In this document: piece by piece, positions 42,375 to 51,237 of the stretch | Position numbering within the stretch: the first letter of the stretch is position 1 | How the letters are laid out: the number at the start of each line of letters is the position of its first letter | From: Pediococcus acidilactici | GTDB lineage: Bacteria; Bacillota; Bacilli; Lactobacillales; Lactobacillaceae | DNA length: 64,000 nucleotides | NCBI GenBank assembly: GCA_024970065.1 | Contig: CP103908.1 | Coordinates: forward strand, 124,001-188,000 | Reading direction: 5' to 3' | Translations under genes and position numbers: made by a program | Notes under the pieces: generated by a model | What the model saw: the letters and a program-made list of their open reading frames with translations, nothing else | Database searches by the model: none | Told to the model about the DNA's origin: nothing

Positions 42375-45113
42375 ATGGTGAAGGATCAAGTAGCAGCAAT
42401 GCTGCAATCGGTAACTGAAAGAGAAGATTGGCAAGAACACGGCGCCACCGCGGAGGACTTTAGCCAACGGTTAGGAGTGCGGCGGAACACAATTAGTGCG
42501 TACTTAAATGATCTTTATAAAGAGAAGGTTGCAATCAAACTTAATTCACGTCCGGTTAAATTTTGGGATAGGGCAACTTTAGAACAACGATACGGCATCG
42601 TTTTAGAAAATACAGAGTTTGAAAGTCAAGCGGCATTGGAAGACATTGTATCTCAGCCTAAACGGACGGCCTTTGACGAAGTAATTGGCGGACACGGTTC
42701 ACTATACACCCCAATTGAAAGGTTGAAAGCGGCCGCTGGCTACCCAGGCACCGGGTTACCCGTGTTAATTACCGGGCCTACGGGAGCAGGGAAAACTTAT
42801 TTAGCGCAAGTTTATTACCAATATTGCGTGGATAAGGGGTATTTAGCACCAGAATCCCGCTTTGTACACTTAAATTGCGCGGAATATGCTGACAATCCGG
42901 AACTTTTAGCAAGTAATTTATTTGGTTATAAGAAGGGGGCCTTTACGGGCGCAAACCAAGATAGTACGGGACTATTTGATGAAGCTGATGGTGGAATGCT
43001 ATTTCTTGATGAAATTCACCGGCTTGATGCTAAGGGACAGGAAAAATTGTTTAATTACTTGGACAACAGGATGATCACGCCGTTGGGAGCAACTAAAGAG
43101 GGGCATCATGTACAAGTTCGGCTAGTTTTTGCGACTACCGAGGATATTCAAAGCCATTTCTTAGACACCTTTATTCGCCGAATCCCCATTCAAATTGAAA
43201 TCCCAGAACTAAACGACCGACCGCGTCAGGAACGCGAAAACTTGGTTAAGTTATTTTACCTTCGCCAATCCCAGAAAATTCAACGCAAAGTGTTAGTGAA
43301 CACTTCGGTGCTGAATATTTTAAGTTCCAGCAGTTACCTTGGCAACGTAGGTCAATTAAAGAACACCATCTTAATTTCGGTGGCCAATAGTTTACAACGG
43401 GCGGCGCAAAGTTCGAATATTGAAATCTTATTAGCAGACGTTCCCAAAACGGTAATTGACCATAATATTCAAGACGCGAGTTTGCTATCGTTTAGCGACC
43501 AGTTCATCAGCGTGCTGCCAACCATGAAAATTGATGATTTAATCTCCGAATCCCAGGCGTATACCGATGAAATTAAACGGGTTATGTTAAAAATTATTCA
43601 GCAATTCCAGCAAACAGCCAAACGGAACGCCTTCATTGACAATGCCATCGACGAAATTAACCAACTGTGTGACTACTTAATTTTTAAGAAGGATACGGAA
43701 AAAAGCGACATGTCGGTGAGCTTTTTGAAAAAGATGTTTGCCGATCGGATTGCTAACGTCGAAAACAATAGTGACACCCAGTTTATGGGCAACGTCGCGT
43801 TAGTTTTAGCGTACTACTTTTACAACCGTAACCGTGCTAACTGGCATTTGGTACAACGCGACGAACAGTGCATTCAGCAAATTAACGCCACTTTTCATGG
43901 TGAGGATGCGGAAATCGACCAAATTGTTGGGGATCTGCGTTTAATTACCGCAAAGACCATGAACTTGCACCTTGACGACGTGGATGAGCTATTTATCCAT
44001 TTGTACCTACGGAGCGTGAAGAAGGAAACCAATAGCCAAAACATTCGTTGCATTATCCTCTCCCACGGCTATTCGACCGCTAGCAGCATTGCCAGCGTGA
44101 TCAATAATTTATTTAACGAACACGTAATGGACGCGATCGACATGCCGTTAGATATTGACGTGGCGGAGATTGGTGAAAAGGTCAGCAGTTACGTGAAAAA
44201 TCGCCAAATTAACCGGGGACTAATTTTAATGGTTGATATGGGCTCCTTGGAGGGCATTCAAAAATTCATTAGCAGTGAGATTGATTTCCCGATTGCCATT
44301 GTTAACAACGTCTCAACTCAGTCGGCGTTGCTAGTGGCCGATGATATCCGGCACCATAAGGATATTGAGCAAATCATGCGAAACGTTCGGCAGGCGATGG
44401 TGCCTAAAACGCAAATTATCTATCCAAAAGAAATTAAGCGCAATCTAATCGTAACCTGCTGCTTTACCGGGATTGGCACGGCTAATAGTGTCAAAAAATT
44501 GCTGCTGGATAGCATGCCGGCAGAAGTGGACTGTCAAATTCAGGCTTACGAGGTTGACCGGTTAAAGGCTGAAGAACAAATTGCCATTTTCAATAAGTTG
44601 TACAACGTGGTGGCGGTAGTGGGGACGATTGACCCCGGGCTTCCCGACGCCCCATACATTTCCTTGGAAAGCATTATTTCCGGAAGCGAGATGGAAAAGC
44701 TGGATAAGGCTTTGCAAGTATGCATGACTACGGAGCAGCTCCAACAGTTTAAAGAACAACTGATTCATAGTTTTTCATTAGAGCGGGTAATTAATTCCAT
44801 TACCATTCTGGATGCGCATTTGGTGATGGATAATATTGACCGCGCCATTAATAAATTTAACCAGTTAAGCGGGCACCAGTTAGGCAACATCACAAAAATG
44901 TCGTTATACGTGCATGTGAGCTGCCTAATTGAGCGATTAATCCGAAACGAACCGATTACCAGCTATGATTTAGAACAACTTTCCGACACTGAAGACCAAC
45001 GGCTTTTTAAATGGATAAAAGAGTCTTTTAGTGTGATTGAAAAAATTTATAGTGTCGAAATCCCAGCCTCTGAATACGGCTATATTTTCGACATTATCCA
45101 AGCAGATGCCTAA
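42375..45113 (+). CDS. LevR/GfrR-type sigma-54-dependent activator with PTS domains
   Basis: A 912-residue regulator. In order it has an amino HTH (about 20-60), an AAA+ domain with Walker A GPTGAGKT (134-141), the sigma-54 contact loop GAFTGA (188-193) and Walker B FLDEIH (about 208-213), a PRD domain (about 450-540), a mannose-type EIIA-like domain (ILSHGYST near 560), an EIIB-like motif (CCFTGIGTANS near 695) and a second PRD (about 800-910). It would activate the downstream PTS operon with sigma-54 RNA polymerase, with activity set by PTS phosphorylation. The ATG follows TAGGAGAG. A consensus sigma-54 promoter lies directly after it. Confidence 0.92.
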   Translation: MVKDQVAAMLQSVTEREDWQEHGATAEDFSQRLGVRRNTISAYLNDLYKEKVAIKLNSRPVKFWDRATLEQRYGIVLENTEFESQAALEDIVSQPKRTAFDEVIGGHGSLYTPIERLKAAAGYPGTGLPVLITGPTGAGKTYLAQVYYQYCVDKGYLAPESRFVHLNCAEYADNPELLASNLFGYKKGAFTGANQDSTGLFDEADGGMLFLDEIHRLDAKGQEKLFNYLDNRMITPLGATKEGHHVQVRLVFATTEDIQSHFLDTFIRRIPIQIEIPELNDRPRQERENLVKLFYLRQSQKIQRKVLVNTSVLNILSSSSYLGNVGQLKNTILISVANSLQRAAQSSNIEILLADVPKTVIDHNIQDASLLSFSDQFISVLPTMKIDDLISESQAYTDEIKRVMLKIIQQFQQTAKRNAFIDNAIDEINQLCDYLIFKKDTEKSDMSVSFLKKMFADRIANVENNSDTQFMGNVALVLAYYFYNRNRANWHLVQRDEQCIQQINATFHGEDAEIDQIVGDLRLITAKTMNLHLDDVDELFIHLYLRSVKKETNSQNIRCIILSHGYSTASSIASVINNLFNEHVMDAIDMPLDIDVAEIGEKVSSYVKNRQINRGLILMVDMGSLEGIQKFISSEIDFPIAIVNNVSTQSALLVADDIRHHKDIEQIMRNVRQAMVPKTQIIYPKEIKRNLIVTCCFTGIGTANSVKKLLLDSMPAEVDCQIQAYEVDRLKAEEQIAIFNKLYNVVAVVGTIDPGLPDAPYISLESIISGSEMEKLDKALQVCMTTEQLQQFKEQLIHSFSLERVINSITILDAHLVMDNIDRAINKFNQLSGHQLGNITKMSLYVHVSCLIERLIRNEPITSYDLEQLSDTEDQRLFKWIKESFSVIEKIYSVEIPASEYGYIFDIIQADA

Positions 45114-45142
45114 AAATCAGCGATTTGATTGAATAAAGGAAG

Positions 45143-45169
45143 GGCGTGCCAGAAGTTGGCACGCCTTTT
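45143..45169 (+). terminator. Terminator hairpin of the LevR-type gene, overlapping a sigma-54 promoter
   Basis: GGCGTGCC and GGCACGCC form a perfect eight-pair stem around AGAAGTT, followed by TTTT. The right arm is also the -24 element of the next operon. Confidence 0.7.
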
Positions 45170-45172
45170 GCT
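45156..45172 (+). promoter_or_regulatory. Sigma-54 (-24/-12) promoter of the PTS/deglycase operon
   Basis: TTGGCAC, five bases, then TTGCT matches the sigma-54 consensus exactly, with GG (45158-45159) and GC (45170-45171) ten bases apart. It lies between the sigma-54 activator gene and the EIIA gene it should control. Confidence 0.88.
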
Positions 45173-45208
45173 TTTATAAGGGTGTAAGGAAATGGTAGGT
45201 GATAAGGT

Positions 45209-45610
45209 TTGAAAATTATATTAGCAAGTCATGGCGCCCTCGCAAAAGGGATGAAAGATACGTTAGATATGATTGTGGGAAATCAGGTAAGTATTCAGGC
45301 ATATTCTGCTTATGATGAGGAAAATGTCGATTTTGCTTCGGATATTAGCCAACAGATCACGCGAGAAGTAAATGAGCAATTCATTATCGTGACTGATGTG
45401 ATGGGCGGTTCGGTTAATAATGCAATGACTGAATTAGTGCTACGTTATAAAAATGTTTTTTTGATAACGGGGATGAATTTGCCTCTAGTACTATCATTAG
45501 CAACCTATTCAGGAGACATAGATTTGAAGGCGCTTGATGAACTAGTTCAAGAAGGAAAGCGAGGATTGATTAACGTAAATAAAATGGTTGAATCTGCAAA
45601 GGAGGAATAA
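45209..45610 (+). CDS. PTS mannose-family EIIA, first gene of the sigma-54 operon
   Basis: A 133-residue EIIA with active histidine H8 in LASHGALAKGM and the VTDVMGGSVNNAM signature. Start is TTG at 45209, about seven bases after AGGTG; no ATG fits the family amino end. It is likely the GfrA-like component of a fructoselysine/glucoselysine PTS because of the downstream deglycase. The region is AT-richer than the LevR-type gene before it. Confidence 0.86.
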   Translation: MKIILASHGALAKGMKDTLDMIVGNQVSIQAYSAYDEENVDFASDISQQITREVNEQFIIVTDVMGGSVNNAMTELVLRYKNVFLITGMNLPLVLSLATYSGDIDLKALDELVQEGKRGLINVNKMVESAKEE

Positions 45611-45612
45611 AA

Positions 45613-46083
45613 ATGATTAAAGTAATCAGAATTGATCATCGTTTATTACATGGACAGGTGATTTTTGCTTGGACTAAGTCGCAGGGAATTGAACGAATTG
45701 TGGTGATTGATAACGTTGCGGCTGGTGATGATTTCAAGAAAATGTCATTGAAATTATCCAAGCCAGCAGACATTAAATTGAGTGTGTTTAGTGTTGATCA
45801 AGCTAAGGAACGAATCGCCAAAATAAATAATTTGAAGAGTAATACCATGATTATTTTTGGAGATGTTTTACAAGCTGGACAGATTGTCCCACTTTTGGAA
45901 GGGGTTAAGGAGATTAACTATGGAGGTGTTAAAAATCGGCCAGACACGAAGCGATTCAGTAATGCAGTTTTTCTAACGGAAGAAGAAGTTAAGTGTAGTC
46001 AGGAATTAAAGAATCTAGGTTTTGATTTGTATATGCAACAAGTACCAACCTCTAAGAGAGAAAGTTTAAATGAACTAATTTAG
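45613..46083 (+). CDS. PTS mannose-family EIIB
   Basis: A 156-residue EIIB with active histidine H13 in HRLLHGQV. It starts two bases after the EIIA stop. The YGGVKNRPDTKRFSNAVFL segment differs from the two other mannose-family EIIB proteins in this window, in line with a different substrate. EIIC follows after 12 bases. Confidence 0.87.
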   Translation: MIKVIRIDHRLLHGQVIFAWTKSQGIERIVVIDNVAAGDDFKKMSLKLSKPADIKLSVFSVDQAKERIAKINNLKSNTMIIFGDVLQAGQIVPLLEGVKEINYGGVKNRPDTKRFSNAVFLTEEEVKCSQELKNLGFDLYMQQVPTSKRESLNELI

Positions 46084-46095
46084 GAGGTTAGATAT

Positions 46096-46878
46096 ATGCT
46101 TTTAAATGCCATTTTACTTGGAATCATTGCCGTATTTGGGACGATGGATTCCAGAATGCTGGGGCGGACTAACTTTGAGCAACCACTAGTAATGGCGGCC
46201 CTAGTAGGAGTTGCTTTGGGCGATTTAACAAAGGGGTTAATTGTTGGGGCATCTCTAGAATTAATATTCATGGGGATAGTAAATATTGGGGCGGCAGCTC
46301 CGCCGGATCTAGTTTTGGGCTCGGTAATGGCAACTGCTTTTGCAATCTTATCGGATACAAATGCTCAAACTGCTTTAACTATTGCCCTTCCGGTTGCAAT
46401 CCTAGGACAAATGGTGGGAATTCTTTTACGGATGTTTATGTCTACTTTTGTTCACAAAGCGGAAAACGACATAGAAAAAGGCGAGTTTGCCAAAGCTAGA
46501 AGGTTTCACATTCTATGGGGTCCCATTTTATATTCATTGATGTATTTCGTACCCGTATTTGTTGCCATTTATTTTGGAGCTGATGTAGTTAAGGAAATTG
46601 TTCAATCGATTCCTGCTTGGCTTACTAATGGATTGAATTTAGCAAGTAAGATCTTGCCCGCGTATGGGTTTGCACTACTAATGCAAACGATGCTGTCGAA
46701 AAAGACGGTTGCATACTTGTTATTAGGATTTTTTATCACCGCTTACGCAGGTTTGTCAGTTACTGGTGTAGCAATCTTTGCGGCTTTACTTGTAATTATT
46801 TTAAACGAAATATTGCCTAAAAATAGCGTCGATCAGGGACTAACTAGTGATGAAGACGATGATTTAGAGGAACTTTAG
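46096..46878 (+). CDS. PTS mannose-family EIIC
   Basis: A 260-residue membrane protein. GRTNFEQPLVMAALVG and LIVGASLELIFMGIVNIGAA are the EIIC signature regions in the first 75 residues. About seven spans are followed by a short acidic tail (SDEDDDLEEL). The ATG follows TAGGAGG. It forms the translocation unit with EIID, which begins after an 11-base gap. Confidence 0.87.
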   Translation: MLLNAILLGIIAVFGTMDSRMLGRTNFEQPLVMAALVGVALGDLTKGLIVGASLELIFMGIVNIGAAAPPDLVLGSVMATAFAILSDTNAQTALTIALPVAILGQMVGILLRMFMSTFVHKAENDIEKGEFAKARRFHILWGPILYSLMYFVPVFVAIYFGADVVKEIVQSIPAWLTNGLNLASKILPAYGFALLMQTMLSKKTVAYLLLGFFITAYAGLSVTGVAIFAALLVIILNEILPKNSVDQGLTSDEDDDLEEL

Positions 46879-46889
46879 GAGGTGAGATG

Positions 46890-47723
46890 ATGGCTGAAAA
46901 TACACAAATAGATTCAAAAAAGTTAAGAAAAAAGTATTGGTCCTTCTTCTGGCGTTCTTATGCAATTCAGGCCTCTTGGAACTATGAAGGACAAATGAAT
47001 TTAGGCTTTCTGTACGGAATCGCACCAACTATTGATAGTTTATATAGCTCTAAAAGTGAAGAAGATTTGCAACGTAAGAAAGAGGCTTACAAGCGGCACT
47101 TAGCTTTTTACAATTGCACTCCTCAAACTAGTGCATTTGTCCTAGGACTGGCTTCTTCGATGGAAGAAGAGTATGCTCGTGAACCCACTTCATTCAACCC
47201 GGATTCGATCAACGCGGTTAAAGCATCGTTGATGGGACCACTATCTGGAGTTGGTGATTCATTTTTCCAAGGAACTATTAAAGTTTTAGCGTTTGGTTTA
47301 GGAGTTAACTTTGCTAGACAAGGCAGTATCCTGGGACCAATTTTAGCAATCTTAATTTCATTTGTTCCGGCAGCGTTAGTTACATACTACGGTGGAAAGT
47401 TAGGCTACACAGCTGGAAATAGCTTTTTGAAGAAACTTACTAGTCAAGGAATTATGGACCGGGCAATGTATTTGGTAACAATCGTTGGACTAATGGTAAT
47501 CGGATCAATGATTGCAAGTATGATTGGAATTACCACGCCAATTCACATGGGTAAGACGTTTAATCTCCAAAAGACGTTGGACACCATCTTCCCTCAGATG
47601 ATTCCGTTGTTGGTTACTTTCTTTATGTATTGGTTATTGCATAAAAAAGTTAAAACGGGATGGATCCTTACAATTTGTATTTTAAGTGGTTTATTATTCA
47701 GCGTTTTAGGGATTTTAGCTTAA
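46890..47723 (+). CDS. PTS mannose-family EIID
   Basis: A 277-residue EIID. The soluble amino part includes QASWNYEGQMNLGFLYGI, the signature SLMGPLSGVGDSFFQGTIK lies near residue 115, and carboxyl spans follow. Of the two adjacent ATGs (46887, 46890) the second has better spacing from AGGAGGTG. It completes the four-protein PTS of the sigma-54 operon. Confidence 0.87.
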   Translation: MAENTQIDSKKLRKKYWSFFWRSYAIQASWNYEGQMNLGFLYGIAPTIDSLYSSKSEEDLQRKKEAYKRHLAFYNCTPQTSAFVLGLASSMEEEYAREPTSFNPDSINAVKASLMGPLSGVGDSFFQGTIKVLAFGLGVNFARQGSILGPILAILISFVPAALVTYYGGKLGYTAGNSFLKKLTSQGIMDRAMYLVTIVGLMVIGSMIASMIGITTPIHMGKTFNLQKTLDTIFPQMIPLLVTFFMYWLLHKKVKTGWILTICILSGLLFSVLGILA

Positions 47724-47776
47724 ATATAGTAATCAGTTAATAAAATATTTTAATTATATTAGGAGGAATTTTTATT

Positions 47777-48754
47777 ATGAACATGTCACCTAAATCAATT
47801 ATTGCGGATATCAAGAAGAAAAATAGCAAAATTAACCGAGTGATCTTTACCGGTTGTGGGGCTTCGATGGCGGACTTATATCCAGGATACTACTTTATTT
47901 CGCACGAAAGTAAGCGCTTTTTATCGGCTTTTATGCAAGCAAATGAATTCAATTATGACACTCCACAGGATGTTGGTGAAAACACAATTGTTATTACAGC
48001 CTCACTTGGAGGAACTACTCCAGAATCGATTGAAGCTACCAAACATGCCCGTGAATTAGGTGCTCACGTTATTACACTATCGCACATGCCAAATTCACCA
48101 ATCATTAATGCAGCTGAATATGGTTTAGTACATGGTTTTGAAGAAGACTACGCGCATAAGACAGAAAAAATGACTCTAGCACTTAAGTTAGCAGTAGAAA
48201 TTGTAAACCAGTTTGAAGGTTATGAATTTTATGAAGACGCACAAAAAGCATTTGATGGATTATTCGATTTAATTAACCAAGAAGCTGCGATGGTCGATCC
48301 TGCTGCAGAAGAATTTGCTGCACGCTATAAAGATGAGAAGAATATCTACGTGATTGGTAGTGGTGCAAGTGCGGATGTAGCCTACTCTACTGCTTCATTC
48401 TTATTTATGGAAATGCAATGGATTAGTGCTCCAACCATTCATTCAGGCGAACTTTTCCATGGTCCATTTGAAATGGCTTTGAAAGACACACCATATTTAC
48501 TATTTATGAATGACGGTAAGACGCGTCACTTAGACGCACGGGCAATGGCATTTCTACAACGCTTTGACACTAAATTAACGATTATCGACGCTAAAGACCA
48601 TGGACTAGCATCAATTGCTTCTAAGAATGTAATTGATTACTTTAATCCAATGTTACTTACAGGAGTTATGCGGGTTTACGCAGAAAAACTTGCGGCCGCA
48701 CGGCAACATCCGTTGACTAAACGGCGCTACATGTGGAAATTAGAAAACTACTAA
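47777..48754 (+). CDS. SIS-domain sugar-amine deglycase, FrlB/GfrF-like
   Basis: A 325-residue double-SIS protein: FTGCGASMAD and ITASLGGTTPES in the first domain, VIGSGASADVAY and SGELFHGPFE in the second. The SGELFHGPFE segment and the RRYMWKLENY end resemble fructoselysine-6-phosphate deglycase (FrlB/GfrF). These enzymes split the imported Amadori product into glucose 6-phosphate and lysine. Together with a LevR-type activator, a sigma-54 promoter and a mannose-family PTS, the cluster resembles the gfr operon of Salmonella and enterococci. The substrate could be fructoselysine, glucoselysine or a related compound. Confidence 0.78.
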   Translation: MNMSPKSIIADIKKKNSKINRVIFTGCGASMADLYPGYYFISHESKRFLSAFMQANEFNYDTPQDVGENTIVITASLGGTTPESIEATKHARELGAHVITLSHMPNSPIINAAEYGLVHGFEEDYAHKTEKMTLALKLAVEIVNQFEGYEFYEDAQKAFDGLFDLINQEAAMVDPAAEEFAARYKDEKNIYVIGSGASADVAYSTASFLFMEMQWISAPTIHSGELFHGPFEMALKDTPYLLFMNDGKTRHLDARAMAFLQRFDTKLTIIDAKDHGLASIASKNVIDYFNPMLLTGVMRVYAEKLAAARQHPLTKRRYMWKLENY

Positions 48755-48764
48755 AAATTTTAAA

Positions 48765-48798
48765 AGTGGGACTGCGTTTGCTGGCGGTCCCTTTTTTT
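48765..48798 (+). terminator. Terminator-like hairpin between deglycase and HAD genes
   Basis: GGGACTGC pairs with GCGGTCCC and is followed by seven T. The HAD gene starts 15 bases later, so it is probably expressed by partial read-through. Confidence 0.75.
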
Positions 48799-48812
48799 AA
48801 AGAGGTGATTGC

Positions 48813-49427
48813 GTGAAAAAAGCTTTTATTTTTGATATGGATGGCGTTTTAATTAGGTCTGAAGAATTTTATTTTGAAAGGCGGATGCGTTTCTTTAAAG
48901 AAAATAATTTGACCCCTGGTTCTTCAGATATAGATGATTATATTGGAGTGTCAAATGAAAAGGTTTGGGAAAATTTAGTACCAGAACCAAGTGAGCGCGA
49001 ACGAATCAGAAGAAAGTATCAGCCCTTTTTGGAAAAGAATAAGATTAATTATCAAGAATACTTGGACAAACAAGTCCCCAAAGTACTTGCAACGTTGCAA
49101 AAACAAGGAAAAATGCTGGCATTAGCATCAGCTGGAGAAGAAAAGGAAATAAATCGGATGCTACGTGAATGTGATTTGGCGCAATATTTTAACGTAGTAA
49201 TTAGTGGTGAAAAGGTAAAGAAAAATAAACCAGCACCAGACGTCTATCTAGAAACAATCAAAGCTTTGCATGTTTCTAAAGATGATTGTGTGGTGGTAGA
49301 AGATAGTCCCACAGGAATCTTAGCAGCTAAGCGAGCAGGATTGGAAGTGTGGGCGGTCCCAGCGCCAGTAGATCAAAAGTTGGCTGACGTGGTTTTAGAA
49401 GATTTTGGGAGTATTATTGAAAAATAA
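48813..49427 (+). CDS. HAD-superfamily phosphatase, beta-phosphoglucomutase-like
   Basis: A 204-residue HAD protein. The nucleophile motif is FDMDGVLIRSE (D8 and D10). A helical cap follows, then LALASAG (motif II), the lysine in VKKNKPAPDVY and the VVEDSPTGILAA acid motif. It is likely a sugar-phosphate phosphatase or mutase. Its place at the end of the PTS/deglycase operon suggests it removes a dead-end sugar phosphate. Start is GTG at 48813 behind AGAGGTG. Confidence 0.82.
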   Translation: MKKAFIFDMDGVLIRSEEFYFERRMRFFKENNLTPGSSDIDDYIGVSNEKVWENLVPEPSERERIRRKYQPFLEKNKINYQEYLDKQVPKVLATLQKQGKMLALASAGEEKEINRMLRECDLAQYFNVVISGEKVKKNKPAPDVYLETIKALHVSKDDCVVVEDSPTGILAAKRAGLEVWAVPAPVDQKLADVVLEDFGSIIEK

Positions 49428-49497
49428 AATTGCGTTGATAATTGGATAAAAAGTCTTCAATAAATTAAAATTTGATTTTACTTCTCCATTTTTCCAG

Positions 49498-49503
49498 TAT
49501 AAT
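49498..49503 (+). promoter_or_regulatory. -10 box upstream of the cyclophilin gene
   Basis: A perfect TATAAT lies 40 bases before the gene. No good -35 box is at 16-18 bases; TTGATT is at 20 bases spacing. Confidence 0.45.
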
Positions 49504-49543
49504 AGAACGGTCCAAGCAATCAAAAGAGAAGTAGGAGATAATG

Positions 49544-50128
49544 ATGACATACCCACAATTAGATTTAGCAAACGTAAAGGGAACTAAGATAACGATTCAA
49601 ACTAACCATGGTGACATTAAGGTGCAGCTTTTTGACGAGTTGGTGCCCAAGACGGTTAAAAATTTCGTTGAATTGGCTAAGCAAGGTTACTATGATGGGG
49701 TGATTTTTCACCGCGTGATTCCGGATTTCATGATTCAAGGTGGCGACCCGACTGGTACTGGAATGGGTGGCGAGAGCATTTATGGCAAAACCTTTGAAGA
49801 CGAATTTTCCAACCAGCTTTACAATTTAAATGGCGCGCTATCGATGGCTAACGCGGGTCCTAACACGAACGGTAGCCAATTTTTCATCGTTACTAATACC
49901 AACGTGCCCAAGAAAATGATCCGGCAACTAAAGGCGGCTGAGTTTCCAGAGGAAATTGTAGAAGCTTACCGAAAGGGTGGTACACCATGGTTGGATGGCC
50001 ATCATACGGTATTTGGTCAGGTGATTGAAGGAATGGACGTGGCCGAAGCAATTAGTAAAGTGGACCGCAATTACGAAGACCGTCCTACAGAAGATGTCGT
50101 GATGGAAAAAGTATTGGTGGAAGAATAA
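49544..50128 (+). CDS. ppiB: Peptidyl-prolyl cis-trans isomerase, cyclophilin type
   Basis: A 194-residue cytoplasmic cyclophilin that speeds proline isomerisation in protein folding. Signature segments are YYDGVIFHRVIPDFMIQGGD with the active-site arginine, GALSMANAGPNTNGSQFFI and HTVFGQVIEGMDV. An insertion of about 20 residues (KKMIRQLKAAEFPEEIVEAY) before the HHTVFG segment is typical of lactobacillar forms. ATG 49544 is preferred over 49541 because of its distance from AGGAG. No signal peptide. A 423-base intergenic region follows. Confidence 0.93.
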   Translation: MTYPQLDLANVKGTKITIQTNHGDIKVQLFDELVPKTVKNFVELAKQGYYDGVIFHRVIPDFMIQGGDPTGTGMGGESIYGKTFEDEFSNQLYNLNGALSMANAGPNTNGSQFFIVTNTNVPKKMIRQLKAAEFPEEIVEAYRKGGTPWLDGHHTVFGQVIEGMDVAEAISKVDRNYEDRPTEDVVMEKVLVEE

Positions 50129-50173
50129 ACGCTCAAATAATTTTTTGAACAGTTTTAAGGATTTAACGAAAGT

Positions 50174-50279
50174 GGAAAGTTGAACGTGGCTTTCGCAATT
50201 GGTGGGGAAGTTTAGCTAATAAGGCATCCGGTTTCTGTAACCAAGTGAAATTCGAGAGCCTAGGACATCCAAACTTTCC
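50174..50279. repeat. Long imperfect inverted repeat after the cyclophilin gene
   Basis: GGAAAGT (50174) pairs with ACTTTCC (to 50279), and the arms continue through GGCTTTCGCAATT and AAATTCGAGAGCC. The result is a roughly 106-base hairpin of the same size class as the repeats near 42 kb and 58 kb, though with different sequence. The 423-base gap holds this element, a terminator and the deo promoter. Confidence 0.5.
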
Positions 50280-50305
50280 GATAAATTCTCAATTTGTATT
50301 TAAGT

Positions 50306-50356
50306 AAAAATTCGTTGTTAATAATCGCAACCCGATTATTGATGACGAATTTTTTT
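50306..50356 (+). terminator. Terminator upstream of the deo operon
   Basis: AAAAATTCGT pairs with ACGAATTTTTTT, and the inner arms AATAATCG and CGATTATT extend the stem. Confidence 0.85.
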
Positions 50357-50482
50357 GTGGTTGGCGTGTTTAAATAGGGGTCGTATAAAAAAATTTGTGG
50401 GATAAACCTTAATCTATAAAGCAAAATGTCCCGTTTTCGCTAAGGTAAAACGTTTTAACTTAACATATTTTCAATAATTAAG

Positions 50483-50511
50483 TTTACAAATGATAAAAAT
50501 GGCGCTATTAT
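50483..50511 (+). promoter_or_regulatory. Promoter of the nucleoside (deo) operon
   Basis: TTTACA and TATTAT are separated by 17 bases, 41 bases before deoC, and the cre site begins at the last base of the -10 box. Confidence 0.7.
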
Positions 50512-50524
50512 GTAAGCGTTAACA
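50511..50524 (+). promoter_or_regulatory. cre site in the deo promoter
   Basis: TGTAAGCGTTAACA is a good cre match that touches the -10 box, so CcpA would hinder transcription of the nucleoside operon. Confidence 0.75.
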
Positions 50525-50551
50525 AAAAGCAAATAATAAGGAGATTTTATT

Positions 50552-51199
50552 ATGAATTTAGCAAAATACATTGATCACACAATTTTGGCACCCGAAGCCA
50601 CCCAATCACAGGTGGACCAAATCATTAAGGAAGCTAAGGAATACGATTTTGCTTCCGTAGTAGTTAATCCATACTGGGTTTCGTACGTGGCAGATAAGTT
50701 GAAGGGCACTGACGTCAACACGGTTACCGTAATTGGTTTTCCTCTTGGAGCAAATACTACGGCAACCAAGGTGTTTGAAGCAAAAGATGCGTTGCAAAAT
50801 GGCGCTACGGAATTAGACATGGTAATTAATATCGGTGAACTTAAAGCTGGCCATGACGACGCGGTTCTCAATGATATTAAAGCCGTAGTCGAAGCTGGGC
50901 ATGCTGAAAACCGGCACGTTAAGGTCATTATTGAAACCGCTTTATTGACTGACGAAGAAAAGGTTCGGGCTTGTGAACTTTCCGAAAAAGCGGGGGCCGA
51001 TTTCGTAAAAACTTCGACAGGTTTTTCGACGGCTGGTGCGAAGGTCGCGGACGTGAAATTAATGAAGCAAACGGTTGGCGATCGGTTAGGCGTTAAGGCA
51101 TCCGGCGGAATTCACACTAAGGCAGAAGCCGAAGCCATGATCGAAGCCGGGGCAACTCGTTTAGGAGCAAGTTCCGGCGTCAAGATTATGAATAGCTAA
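50552..51199 (+). CDS. deoC: Deoxyribose-phosphate aldolase
   Basis: A 215-residue class I aldolase that splits 2-deoxyribose 5-phosphate into acetaldehyde and glyceraldehyde 3-phosphate. Markers are [12 protein letters not shown] at the start, [14 protein letters not shown] with the first active-site lysine, [12 protein letters not shown] with the Schiff-base lysine, and [13 protein letters not shown]. The ATG follows AAGGAG. It is the first gene of a seven-gene nucleoside salvage operon. Confidence 0.96.
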   Translation: MNLAKYIDHTILAPEATQSQVDQIIKEAKEYDFASVVVNPYWVSYVADKLKGTDVNTVTVIGFPLGANTTATKVFEAKDALQNGATELDMVINIGELKAGHDDAVLNDIKAVVEAGHAENRHVKVIIETALLTDEEKVRACELSEKAGADFVKTSTGFSTAGAKVADVKLMKQTVGDRLGVKASGGIHTKAEAEAMIEAGATRLGASSGVKIMNS

Positions 51200-51237
51200 A
51201 AATAAAGTGAGGCAGTTTAGTTTTAGGAGGGGTTTAA

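Noticed and set aside
50129..50551. Possible riboswitch leader for the deo operon
   Set aside because: The structured element is followed by a terminator and then by the real deo promoter and cre, so it is not part of the deo leader transcript; no known riboswitch core was recognised.
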